Source: Bufo bufo (taxonomy: Eukaryota; Chordata; Amphibia; Anura; Bufonidae). From it: DNA of 64,000 nucleotides. The notes under the pieces were generated by a model, which had not been told where the DNA came from, searched no databases, and was given only the letters and a program-made list of their open reading frames with translations. How positions within the stretch are numbered: the stretch's first letter is position 1; each line of letters begins with the position of its first letter. Positions 34,110-44,626 of the stretch are shown here, piece by piece. The translations under genes and the position numbers were made by a program. The stretch covers positions 110,628,465 to 110,692,464 of the forward strand of contig NC_053392.1 in the NCBI RefSeq assembly GCF_905171765.1, written 5' to 3'.

Positions 34110-36130
34110 TTTAGCGTACAATTTATTCTCATGCAGAATCAGCATGACGATGAGTCTTGAAATCAGGAGAAAAAAATCAAAATGTCATCTAGATACACCA
34201 GTACAAATTACCCCATTAAATGATAAAAAATGCTGTTCACAAAATGTTGGAAGACGGCCGGAGCATTCATCAAACCAAAGGGCATAACCAAATTCTCGAA
34301 ATGACCCTCAGGGGTATTCAAGGCCGTCTTCCATTCGTCCCCTTCCCTGACCCTGACTAGGTTGTATGCCCCTCTTAAATCCAACTTAGAAAAAACTTTA
34401 GCCCCAACAATCTGGTAAAACAGGTCCGGGATCAGAGGAAGCGGATATTGGTCACGAATCGTGATACGGTTCAGCTCCCTGAAATCCAGACAAGGTCTTA
34501 AAGAAGCATCTTTAAAAAAACTGCGGCAACAGGTGACTTCGAGGGTCGGATGTGTCCCTTTTTCAGACTCTCAGAGATATAAGTACGCATAGCGACCTTT
34601 TCAGGTTGGGAGAGATTGTATAGTCGTGATTTTGGCCCGGTGAGGGGGCAACTCCTGGACACCACTCTCGGAAAACACATCCGAAAATTCAGAGAGAAAA
34701 GATGGCACAGTCTTGGTAGAAACCTCTGTAAGAGATGCCGTGAGGCAATTCTCTCTGCAAAACTCACTCCAACCATTTATTTGCCTTGCTTGCCAATCAA
34801 TGGTGGGGTTATGTTTAGTGAGCCAGGGTAGCCCCAACACTAGAGGAGTAGGTAATCCGCTTAAGAAAAAACATGACATATCCTCAACATGAGCGTCACC
34901 CACAGTCAAACGGATATTGTGAACTATGCCCTTTAACGATCTTTGAGAAAGTGGAGAGAAATCGATAGCAAAAACAGGTATATCCTTTTCCAAAGTGCAT
35001 ACCTGGAAACCATGCGTTTTTGCAAATTGATTATCAATGATATTGACAGCTGCTCCACTATCTACAAAAATCTCACAAACAATGTTCTTGCTGTCTAGCG
35101 CCACCCTGGCAGGTAGGAGAAAACGGGAACTACAAGCAAACGGCAAACCTTCAATTTCCGCATCAACCTTGCCAATAGTAGCAAACGGAAAGGTTTTAGA
35201 GTTTTTTTTTTGTTTTGTTTTGTTTTTATTACCCTCAGAAAACATTATGAATCTCCTAGAGGGGCAAACATTAGTTAAATGATTTATACCCCCACAACAG
35301 AAACAAACCCTCCTCTGAGAGCTGAATCCTCTACTATCAGAGGCAAGCAAACCCAGCTGCATGGCCTCCTCCTCAGAGGGGATTGAGACTGACTGAGACC
35401 CCTGTGCACTGGCTGGAGGGGGTTATAACAGGTTATAACTCCCAATGTTTTGAGGCGTACCCTAATTGTCCTTGGGCTGAATATGACAGGAAAGAGTAGT
35501 CTCCTCTCTCTCTCTAAGACGCCTGTCAATACGAACAGCTAGAGACAGGGCTGACTCTAATGACGCTGGTCTCTCATGAAAAGCAAATGCATCTTTCAAT
35601 CTTTCCGAAAGACCATGGCAAAATTGACTTCGGAGTGCAGCATCATTCCAACCAGTATCAGCAGCCCATCTCCGAAATTCAGAACAATATATCTCTGCGG
35701 AGTGTTTACCCTGGCATAAAAAACACAGTTTAGATTCAGCCAGAGCAATACGATCCGGGTCATTATATATCTGCCCCAGGGTTACAAAAAATTAATCCAC
35801 CGATTGGAGGGGCCGTGCCCCCACCGGCAGCGAAAAGGCCCAAGACTGAGCGTTATCCCTGAGCAGCGAGATGATGATCCCTACCCTCTGCTCCTCATCA
35901 CCAGAGGTATGGGGAAGTAGGCGAAAATGGAGTTTGCAAGCCTCTCTAAAGCGAACAAAATTCTCACTACCCCCGGAGAACGTATCCGGAAGCGAGATTT
36001 TATGCTCGGAACAAACTCCATGAATGCCAGCAGAACCGGTCACCTTAAACTGAGACACAGTTTTACTGAGATCTGCTACCTCCAGCGAAAGACCTTGCAT
36101 GCGGTCAATCAAGGCTGAAACCGGATCCAT
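34110..36130 (-). pseudogene. gypsy gag-pol remnant (Gag, zinc knuckle, protease, partial RT)
   Basis: It starts at 36130 (MDPVSALIDRMQGLS). The Gag domain has ISLPDTFSGGSENFVRFREA and continues past one in-frame stop near 35790. A CCHC knuckle (C-x2-C-x4-H-x4-C, CFCCGGINHLTNVC) follows at about 35305. The protease shows the active-site motif FVDSGAAVN and LVLGLPWL. The RT begins after the ELPPHR segment, has a frame break near 34510, and retains a motif-A-like Asp segment and a YLDD box near 34185. Gag and pol appear joined in one frame, as in many vertebrate gypsy elements, but damage prevents certainty. Confidence 0.85.
35410..35467 (-). repeat. Patch of hAT-A 3' sequence embedded in gypsy gag-pol
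   Basis: The plus-strand text ggctggagggggttataaca...caatgttttgaggcgtaccc is almost identical to 36803-36860 in the neighbouring hAT-A 3' end. On both sides ordinary gypsy coding sequence resumes. Length about 55 bp, no target duplication seen. Confidence 0.85.
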
Positions 36131-36157
36131 GCTTGAGACGGTTATGGCGGTTTATAA

Positions 36158-36687
36158 TGTCACGGGTGAAGTTTGCAGATAGCTGGAACTTATGAATAAA
36201 CGAGCGACTGGCTTGATCCCAAACTAAGGAGCTTATAGGTGAGCCCTATAAAACCCTAAGAGCTCTCTCTGACTGCCATGCACATGCAAGGGTCTCGATT
36301 GTAGACGATTGCATGCCCACGTACCTAAGTCTGTGTGACACCTGAAAACCCTATAATAGTGAGGGGACACGACCACCGGCTCCCTGCACTTAATACGGAT
36401 GGAGTCAGGGTCACCTAGAATCAAGCCAGCAAGGAAACACAATAAAGTAAAGGACTTATCTGAGAAAACAGCAGAAGCAGCCTCCAGAAGTGAACACTTC
36501 ATCCAGGAAGTAGTATAAACCGCAAAGTGAGGCAGTATGGGAGGGAATATAAAGGAAGACGATTAGTCTAAATAAGTGACACCTGGCAGAAGGAAAGGAG
36601 ATGAGAAAGTGAAACCAAAACAAAGAACATCATACAAGAGGTAGAGAAGAACGTCTGCCGGACCTTCTCACAGAACTGGCGGTGACA
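36158..36687 (-). repeat. 5' LTR of the gypsy element
   Basis: The termini are tgtcac (36158) and ggtgaca (36687), i.e. TGTCACC...GTGACA in the element's orientation. Gag starts 28 bp downstream. A TATA-like tttatattccctccc lies on the minus strand near 36545. The LTR resembles the solo LTR at 44135-44626 in layout. Confidence 0.75.
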
Positions 36688-36820
36688 GGTCTGCCCTCTT
36701 TAATTTCTGGGTCTGCAAATTGGGCATATGGCCTGACCTTGCCCTTTACGCCTTGGAGGTGCTGGACTGCCCTGAAGCCAGTGTATTGTCTGAGCGTTTG
36801 TTTAGAATGGCTGGAGGGGG
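36688..36820 (+). pseudogene. Second hAT-A transposase C-terminus in the composite
   Basis: It begins at GSAPF-like codons next to the LTR, then ISGSANWAYGLTLPF and LEVLDCPEASVLSE-type sequence. It stops matching at the same point as the 1678-1863 fragment, followed by a ggttataacaggttataac repeat. A fuller C-terminus lies upstream at 33250-33488, so the region is present twice in this composite. Confidence 0.8.
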
Positions 36821-37281
36821 TTATAACAGGTTATAACTCCCAATGTTTTGAGGTGTACCCTAATTTAAACAAATAATAATTAAACCAAAAACCAGTGTTG
36901 GCTACCTCCTCCTACTCCACCGCCGCTTCCACCTACACCGCCACATACACCGCCTCCTCAACCTCCTACTCCATATGGACCTCGTCCTCCAAGATCAAGA
37001 TTATTATTTTATTTTTTTACGTATTTTATGTTATTTGAAGTCATTTCCCTATCCACATTTGTTTGCAGAGCACTTTCCATGCTCTTAACCACATTTTGCT
37101 GCCATTTGCAGCCCTCTAGCCCTTTCCATTACTTTTTTAGTGCTCGAAAGTTCGGGTCCCCATTGACTTCAATGGGGTTCGGGGTCAAGTTCGGATCAAG
37201 TTCAGGTCCCGAACTCGTACTTTTTTGTGGAGTTCGGCCGAACCCGTCGAACCCGAACATCCAGGTGTCCACTCAACTCTA
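36821..37281 (+). other. hAT-A 3' non-coding region and right terminus
   Basis: Contains ccaccgccgcttccacctac, the ccccattgacttcaatgggg palindrome (about 37158), the GTTCGGCCGAACCCG subterminal palindrome and the terminus actcaactcta. Confidence 0.8.
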
Positions 37282-37289
37282 ATAGCAAG

Positions 37290-37395
37290 TGTTTGAGTTG
37301 ACACAGAAGTGGGATAGTGACGCTGATAATAGCGTTAACGCCTCTCACCATCTGTGTTGATTCCTCAAAGTTTCTTAAAACCTCATAGAGGTCAG
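37290..37395 (-). pseudogene. hAT-B transposase, short internal piece
   Basis: On the minus strand it reads through VLRNFEESTQMVRG and ISVTIPLLCQLKH, homologous to the ISVTIPLLCLLEK segment of hAT-A. It is cut on one side by the L1 (37396) and on the other by the hAT-A composite (37281). Confidence 0.82.
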
Positions 37396-37497
37396 GGGGG
37401 GGCGGAGTTAGCGCCAGACCGAGATGGCAGCTTAGTCAGGAGCTCTCCGTTACAGATCCTATAAAGCACCAGCATACTTTAGCCGACAGCCAGAGAG

Positions 37498-38562
37498 ATG
37501 GTCAAGATAGGCCAAGCAAAGTATGGAGACTCGTCCAGCTCCAACAGAACTGCAAATTCGAGCGGAGATATGGACAAATTTATAAGAAAAGCAGCCGCCA
37601 CAGTCGCGGCGCGGGAACCCAAGATGGCGCCGACTCCCTCGCTTAAGGTCAGTGAGCGCGCAACAGAGCTCTCTGAAGGAGAGTCGGATGCCGAAGACCC
37701 TCACAACAGAGCGGCACTCCCGATTACACGTAGATTTTTGAAGCAGACGCTTAGCAAAGCGATGGAGCCTGTCCTGACAGAATTAACGGCCATGCGCCAA
37801 GACATACTACATGTCGGAGACAGAGTGGTCTCCTTAGAGTCTCACCAAGCCATGATTCTGGCCCATCAAACAGCCACAGCATCCTCCTTACAAAAATGCC
37901 ATACTCACCTGAATGACCTCCACAGCGCTATGGAGGACCAGGAAAATCGTGGACGGAGGAACAATCTCCGTTTCAGGGGGATACCCGAATCAATCCTCGC
38001 CGCGGATATACCAGCTTCTGTCATGGAGATATGTAAATCCCTACTAGGCCCGGAGCATCAGATGGATATTATTATCGAACGCGCTCACAGAGCGCTGAGG
38101 CCTAAATCGAAACCATCCGAACCACCCAGGGATGTTATATGCCATTTTCTAAATTTTCAGGTCAAAACTGCGGTGTTGGAGATGGCCAGAAACCAAGATA
38201 CAATATTGTGTGAGGGATCGCCTATTACGATTTTCCAGGACCTTGCTCCTTCAACTTTAAGAAAACGACGATCCCTGAAGCCCCTAACGTATTGGCTTCG
38301 GTCCAATAAGATTTTGTACCGGTGGAACTTTCCATTTGGACTTACCTTCACATATGAGGGTCGTCGTCTCACAATCTCAGCGTTCACTGATCTAGCTGGA
38401 ATTTTTGACCATCTTCAGATTCCACACATGGACATTGAGAACTGGGAATTATATCAAGAAATCCTGGAATTACCGGAGCTGACCGTGATCACCCCCTTTG
38501 AACATCCTCGCACTCCAAAATCGCAGAATTTCAAAAGAAGAAACATACAGTTCACCCCATAA
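37498..38562 (+). CDS. L1 ORF1 protein (RNA-binding chaperone), apparently intact
   Basis: 354 codons. The N-terminal 70 residues are basic and Ser-rich. Residues 75-150 are predicted by pattern to be a coiled coil (long helical run ending in MEDQENRGR). RRNNLRFRG at 153-161 opens the RRM-like domain, IIERAHRALRPK lies near 200, and the C-terminal domain follows (WNFPFGLTFTYEGRRL). This arrangement matches L1 ORF1p (transposase_22-type), which trimerises, binds the element RNA and assists reverse transcription in the RNP. Start chosen as the first ATG, about 100 bp from the 5' end. No stop or frame change seen. Confidence 0.9.
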   Translation: MVKIGQAKYGDSSSSNRTANSSGDMDKFIRKAAATVAAREPKMAPTPSLKVSERATELSEGESDAEDPHNRAALPITRRFLKQTLSKAMEPVLTELTAMRQDILHVGDRVVSLESHQAMILAHQTATASSLQKCHTHLNDLHSAMEDQENRGRRNNLRFRGIPESILAADIPASVMEICKSLLGPEHQMDIIIERAHRALRPKSKPSEPPRDVICHFLNFQVKTAVLEMARNQDTILCEGSPITIFQDLAPSTLRKRRSLKPLTYWLRSNKILYRWNFPFGLTFTYEGRRLTISAFTDLAGIFDHLQIPHMDIENWELYQEILELPELTVITPFEHPRTPKSQNFKRRNIQFTP

Positions 38563-39117
38563 AGACCCTACACCGTGACTTCTTAATTCCTTACTATATG
38601 TTAATTAACTTGCATGTCTGAATTCTCACATACCTATTCTCCTTATACGAGACTCATTTGTTCTCATATTCTTAACCCTATACTGCTTGCCTCCTTCCTT
38701 CTCCCACCATGCAACCTCTCATACTCATTTATAATGTGCATGTCTAACAAGAGGCCATTCATGGTCATTTCTCATGTGCTTGTCTGGGAACCTCACTTAC
38801 GAGGCTGTATACGGTGCATTGGGGATCACAAATGGGTTATTTAACCTTTTCCCCCCTACTCCATTCTGTGATGACCCGTCCTTTAAGGTCTATCTCACAG
38901 ATAGTTTTTCTTTCCGTTTTTTATTCCGTTAACTGTTGTTTTGTTTTCTCTGTTATGAAGGTACATGTACTCTGTGCTTTAAAGTCTCTTCAGAAACAAA
39001 ACCTCCCTCTGGACCTCACCCTGCTTACCCAGTCCTCACCTGGTATTCTCTACAAAGTCGCCCTCTCCTGGGGGAGGAGGGACATTCAGCAAGGTAATAC
39101 ACTACACACTAAACACA
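38563..39117 (+). other. L1 inter-ORF spacer
   Basis: Pyrimidine-rich, without a frame that continues either ORF. Nothing else recognised. Confidence 0.6.
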
Positions 39118-42100
39118 GTGGCTGACCTATCCTTTGCGTCCTACAATGTCAAAGGCTTTAATTCTCCTTCAAAACTGAGTCAGGTTTTCTCATTGTTACG
39201 CAAACTGGGAGCCACTGTGCTTCTCCTCCAGGAGACGCACTTCAAATTTAACCAATACCCCAATCTCTCGTACGGCCACTATTCACAGTGGTATCACTGT
39301 GGCGGCAATTCATCTGCATCAGGGGGGGTGAGTATTGGGTTTCAGGGGAGAGTCCCTTTCCAATATAAGTCACATATGCAGGACCCTGAAGGTCGCTACA
39401 TTTTAGTTAAGGGCAACATTGGCCCTCAGATCTATACTATCATCAACCTTTACGCACCAAATACTGGTCACCACAGTTGGTTTTCTAAGGTTTTTCCTAT
39501 CATTAATTCCTTCGCTGAAGGCCTGACCATAGTAGAAGGAGATCTTAATGCAACCTAAACCCTCAATTGGATTCCTCAACTTTAAAATCGGCCCTATCCC
39601 TTAAAACTTTACGGTACATTAGAGAGGGGTTTTGGAACCTTCACCTTATAGACGTCTGGCGTACGCTATATCCTACTACAGCAGATTACACCTTTTACTC
39701 AAACGTCCACGGCTCATATCAACGCCTGGACTACTTATTTGTATCCAAAGAACACCTTCAATACTGTCGTAACCCTCAAATAGGTTCTATACACCTTTCT
39801 GACCATGCCCCTATTTCCCTATCACTTTCTGCCCCGATCCCCAAACAGTATAAATTTAAATGGCGCCTAAACGAATCCCTATTGGGAAACCAGTGCACTA
39901 GAAATAAGATTTCTGAACTCCTTGAGGAATATTTCACCTTAAACAAAAACCCTGACATCTCTGCCCTATCCTTATGGGATGCCCACAAACCCTTTGTTAG
40001 GGGACACTTCATAAGCATGGGAGCTCACCAAAAAAAAGAGAGAACCAAAAAACTAGACCTTATTTGCCAGAAAATACAATCCCTGGAATCTTTACATAAA
40101 CGCTCATTCTCCGCATTACAACTCCAGGAGCTGTCTGGTTACAGAGCTGAATTGAAATCCATGTTGCAGCAATCCACAGCTAAGCTTTTTCTAAATTCGC
40201 AACATAAGTTTTTTGCTCACGGAGACAAAACATCTAAATTTATGATGAGTAGGATAAGAAAAAGAAGAGCAGCAAACTACATACACCAAATATCATCCCC
40301 TCAAGATCCTCCCCTATATTCCTCCAAAGAAATAGGTGCTCAATTTAGAGAGTTTTATGAAGCTCTATATAATCTGCCCCAAACACTATCCCCTGAGGCC
40401 CACACATCCATCCTCTCCTCCTTCCTAGACTCATTATCAATCCCGACTATCCCTGAAGATCAGAAACAGATGCTGGGATCCCCATTCACTCTTAGAGAAC
40501 TCAAAACTGCTTTAAAACAAACACCTTCTGGCAAAAGCCCAGGCCCTGACGGCCTACCAGTACAATACTATAGAACATACCAACAATGCTTACTCCCTCA
40601 CCTACTTGAGGTTTGTAACTTATCTTTACAAGGGGGAAAATTATCTAGGGACATGACACAAGCCCATATTACTTTGATTCCTAAAGAGGGAAAAGACCCA
40701 AAGCAATGTGCCAACTACAGACCCATTTCCCTCCTCAATATAGATCTTAAGCTGCTTGCGAAATTATTGGCTAATCTGCTGTCGGTTTTCCTTCCTTCAA
40801 TAGTACATGAGGATCAGGTGGGCTTTATCAGGGGCAGAGAGGGAAGAGACAATACGGCTAGAGTATTGAACATTGTACATTTTTCTGCTAACCGCTCCAG
40901 ACCTCTCCTACTGCTGAGCACAGGCGCAGAAAAAGCATTTGATAGAATTAATTGGCTTTTTCTGAGACATGTCCTTCACCGGTTTGGCCTACCTGATCCC
41001 TTTGTACAAGCTACCTTCGCAATGTATGCTCAAGCCTCAGCATCTGTCTTGATCAATGGCGACCTATCTGACCCCTTCACTATCCAAAACGGCACTAGGC
41101 AAGGCTGCCCCCTATCCCCTATGCTATTTGTTCTGGCTTTGGAGCCACTCCTCCTGAAACTGAGAGGGGACAAAAATATTCGAGGAGTGTTCCTGGGAGG
41201 CAAAGACCATAAAATAGGCGCATTCGCGGACGATATCATGATCATGACATCTAACCCTAAAGACTCATTACATATCATTCAAAAACACCTAGATTGCTAC
41301 AGCTCTTTCTCCAACTTTAAAATCAACAAGCAAAAATCTTTAGTAGTATGTGTGGGGATCCCTCAATCGACCCAAAACAGCTTAAAAAGAGATTCCCCTT
41401 TCAATTGGTCCTCCCCTTATATAACATATCTAGGGATTAAAATTAGCTCAAACACCAAAGATCTGTTTACACTAAACTATACCCCATTATTAAAAGAAAT
41501 CTCCTCTAGCATAGATAAATTAGATATCCCAACCATCTCTTGGTTTGGACGAGAGAATCTACTAATGTCTTTAATACTCCCCCGCCTTACATATTTACAG
41601 CAGGTTCTGCCCATCCCAGTTCCCAAAGCCTACTATAACTCCTTAAGGAAATTATTTTGCTCATTTATATGGAGAGGGAAAAAAACAAGATTGTCTTACG
41701 AACTCCTGTCTTGTCCTAAATGTTTCGGAGGTATAGCCCTAACAGACCCAGAGTTATATGGGAAGGCAGTCCTTTTGTCTAGAATAATAGAATGGCTTAG
41801 ACCTAATAGCACAAAACCCTGGATAGCAATGGAGCAGGAATTAGTAAACAAACCATTCAGATCCCTACTATTAGGCAACAAAAGCACATGTAATTTACCC
41901 TCCTCACCGTATCCTATCATTCAAGCCACTATGAATGTGTGGAAATGGTTTCAATCTTCTCACTGCTCAATACCCTTCCCCTCTCCTCTTCTTTCCATTA
42001 GGGATATACTGGGAACAGCACTGCCTGAAGTAATAGATTGTACCCCAATGGACTTGAGGGATTCAACACATCCAATTCTATCATTTTTTGATTCCAATGG

Positions 42101-42919
42101 TTCCTTAGTCCAATTCAAGGAGTTTCAAGCGATCTTTGATATTGATCGCCGACATATCTCCTCCACATCTTATACAGTATACATGCATTCATCTCTCAAC
42201 ACGTAACAGTGAGTGACATTTATCGACCTTTACTTTGGTCTGAGGCTTTAATCTCCAGCCCTATCCCCCCAAAGAAACTAATCTCACAACTCTTCAAAAG
42301 GCTAAACATTCCAGCGACTTCCACTAAACCAGCGTTTGTTCGCCACTGGGAAAGGGATTTGGGACAGGAGCTCTCAAGCGCCATAATATTAGATGTGTTG
42401 TCCTCTCCACACTGCTCATCCAGATGTGTACGCATACAGGAAAATGGATACAAGATCCTAACCAGGTGGTACAAAACCCCTGATATTACCTCGCTATACT
42501 CGGCTACAGCTACCGACACATGCTGGAGGTGCGGTAATAGTAGAGGAACTTTTTTCCACATTTGGTGGGATTGCCCGATTATTAAGACTTGGTGGGAAGA
42601 AATATTCCAAATTAGCAACTCAATATGCAAGACTAAAATACAAATGTCAGCAAGTAAAGCCCTACTTAACCTTGATTTGGATTTGGACAGGGCAGACCTC
42701 TCAATGCCTTTCCTCTTCAAACAGTTTCTGATGGCAGCTCGACTATTAATCCCAAAATGTTGGCTGTCATCTATCCCTCCCTCTATAGAGCAATGGAAAC
42801 TGAAAGTGGATCAAATCTTTCGCTTTGAAGAACTTTCCTCATGGGAAGCTAGGAATCATCCAAAATTTCAACGCCACTGGCATCTATGGCAAAAATTTAG
42901 ACACCCGAGCTATGCATAA
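39118..42919 (+). pseudogene. L1 ORF2 (APE endonuclease, reverse transcriptase, Cys-rich C-terminus), broken
   Basis: The homologous start has GTG instead of ATG. Endonuclease motifs are present: YNVKGFNS, LLQETHF, NLYAPN, EGDLNAT, RLDYLF and SDHAPIS. A one-base loss after LNAT (about 39555) shifts the frame. The RT shows NYRPISLLN, DQVGFIRGR, AEKAFDRINW, TRQGCPLSPMLF and FADD, but the first catalytic Asp of motif A (expected D-A-E-K-A-F-D) is Gly (GGC at 40923-40925). A stop at 42204-42206 with a frame change separates the last segment, which holds CWRCGNSRGTFFHIWWDC, the usual C-terminal zinc knuckle. The protein cannot be made whole and the RT would be inactive. Confidence 0.93.
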
Positions 42920-43292
42920 AGTACAGCTCTACATTCCGTTAGATTGGAAATTCCTAATGATATGGGTCTAATTTGGAAAGAAAATAAATTACTTATAAAC
43001 CACTTGCCAACCTCTATATATTGCCCTCATCTGGTGCACCCCACTATTGATGTTATTGATATTATATCATTTGTGGCTAAACATTGAGGTTATAGTAACT
43101 GTAAACTTGTGAAAATGAGAATGTCAAACTTGTATTTCTGTGACTTTAATTTTTATTGCTGTATCTGATGTATACCCTATGTAATAACATATATAAAATT
43201 TGCTACACACCTTTGCAAGGTGTAAAAGCACACATTGATGTACCTTGTTAATGTTATAAAAAATAAAAAATTTTAATAAAAAAAAAAAAAAA

Positions 43293-44134
43293 CTCATAGA
43301 GGTCAGACATCCATGCCCACTCCTCGTCTGTGAAGAGAGGAAACTGACTGGAAAGGCGACAACCGTGTTGCAGCTGGTATTCCTCTGCTGGTCACAAAGC
43401 CTGGCCAACATGTGGAACATTGATTTCCAGCGTGTGCTCACGCCACACAATGTCGGTGAGCTGGCAATTGGAAGCGCTGCTGCAGCATTGACTGACCGGC
43501 AGAAGCTGTCGATCATTTCCGGAAATGGGCACACACGCGGCTCTTCTTCACCAGTAGCTCAGGCAAATTGGGGTAGGTTTTGAGAAACCGCTGAACCAAT
43601 AAGTTGAAGACGTGGGCTAGGCATGGTATGTGTGTGAGCTTGCCGAGCTCCAAAGCTGCCACCAAGTTACGGCCATTATCAGACACAACCATGCCTGGTC
43701 GTAGGTTGAGTGTCGAGAGCCACAGCTTAGTCTGGTCCCTTATACCCTGCCACAGCTCTGAAGTGGTCTGCTGTTTGTCACCTAAGCAAATTAGTTTCAG
43801 CACAGCCTGTTGCCGCTTCCGCACTGCAGTGCTACACTGCTTCCAGCTACTGACTGATGGCTGACTGGTGCTGCAAGATGAGAATTCAGAGGTGGAAGTG
43901 GAGGAGGAGACAGAGAATGGGGGGTTGCAGCCACTAACATAGGTGGCGGTGGAAACCCTGATGGAAGTAGGGCCTGCAATCCTTGGTGTTGGTAGCACCT
44001 GTGCCATCCCAGGGTACAATTCGCTCCCGTCCTCCACAACGTTCACCCAGTGTGCCATCAGGGAAATGTAGAGTTCCTGGCCGAAAGCACTTATCCATGT
44101 ATCAGTGGTTGAGTAGACATTCCCAGTAACTGTG
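43293..44134 (-). pseudogene. hAT-B transposase, catalytic core part
   Basis: Minus-strand reading gives MAHWVNVVEDGSE, VLKLICLGDKQQT, VVSDNGRNLVAALELGKL, HIPCLAHVFNLLVQRFL and, in a shifted frame, a TRWKSMFHMLARLCDQQ segment. These are the RNase H-like core motifs: the D of DNGRN, the C/H of CLAHVFNL and the RW motif. The first catalytic Asp segment (STTDTW-like) lies at about 44100. Bounded by the L1 on one side and a solo LTR on the other. Confidence 0.85.
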
Positions 44135-44626
44135 TGTCACGATAGGTAGGTAAGCGGGGAAATAACCAAACACAGGAAAACAAACAAAGCAAACTACTAG
44201 ACCCAAAAGCTAGGGAAAAAAGGGTCACCTCCTAGCAATCCCTAAAAGCTTTCCCTAAACTGCTGCGCTCATGTGCATACCCTTATGGTGGATATTCACA
44301 TGCCCTCGTGCCTAAACCTAAACACCCTGGGCAAACCCTAAGCAGCAGGGAAAAGGGAAGAGGCAACCTGCTTCTTCAAACCAGGAGGAAGCAAGCATCT
44401 CCCTAGAGGCCTAGATAAAACACACAAAGGGAAAAAACGGAGAAGACTTATCAAGAGCTCCCAGGAAATAACTATAACCCGCACAGGGTACTGGGGGAAG
44501 GAGGGATAAATAGCGTCACTAACAATGAAACTTAGTACACCTGAGGGAAGGTGGATCCAGCTCAAACCCAAATCAAAACAGAGAAGTCAGACATGTGCAA
44601 CCAGTCTGACAGAGCAAGGCGTGACA
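44135..44626 (-). mobile_element. Solo LTR (gypsy-like) in hAT-B
   Basis: Termini tgtcacgatagg and aaggcgtgaca are near-inverted. It interrupts the hAT-B frame between codons for LTNAV and the following TTDTW region. Flanks ctgtg and ctgca agree at 3 of 5 bases, so the target duplication is only tentative. Layout is similar to the LTR at 36158-36687, with an ataaatccctccttcc-like stretch on the minus strand that could hold a TATA box. The orientation rests on that resemblance. Confidence 0.6.

Larger units (their letters stand above)
34100..36687 (-). mobile_element. Ty3/gypsy-type LTR retrotransposon, 3'-truncated
   Basis: On the minus strand: a 5' LTR (36687-36158), gag, zinc knuckle, aspartic protease and part of the reverse transcriptase, broken off at about 34100. 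Integrase, RNase H and the 3' LTR are missing. The right flank (ggtctgccctctttaa...) is hAT-A transposase C-terminus interrupted within the ATGGGTCTGCC codons, so the element originally sat in a hAT-A derivative. Nothing here is capable of function: multiple stops and a foreign patch at 35410-35467. Confidence 0.85.
23783..37281 (+). mobile_element. hAT-A composite inserted in hAT-B, with nested elements
   Basis: The left hAT-A terminus TAGGGTTGAGCGAACCCGAAC starts at 23790 and the right terminus ends gctcaactcta-like at 37281 (actcaactcta). The flanks attgcaag (23775-23782) and atagcaag (37282-37289) match at 7 of 8 bases, and collapsing them rejoins the hAT-B frame, so this is a true insertion. 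Seven bases (cagggag) sit between the left duplication and the usual first base of the element. Inside are AT-rich tandem repeats, a TTAA element (25705-29571), a broken transposase, a 91-bp array, a truncated gypsy element, and a second copy of the transposase C-terminus. Confidence 0.82.
37396..43292 (+). mobile_element. Near full-length L1-type LINE with 14-bp target duplication
   Basis: ctcatagaggtcag occurs at 37382-37395 and again at 43293-43306, directly after a poly(A) tail, the classic result of target-primed reverse transcription. The 5' end starts ggggggcggagttagcgcc. A roughly 100-bp 5' UTR, intact ORF1, a 555-bp spacer, broken ORF2 and an A-rich 3' end follow in L1 order. It landed in the hAT-B transposase, whose frame resumes on both sides. 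Only a few lesions separate it from an intact element, so it is fairly young. Confidence 0.95.
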
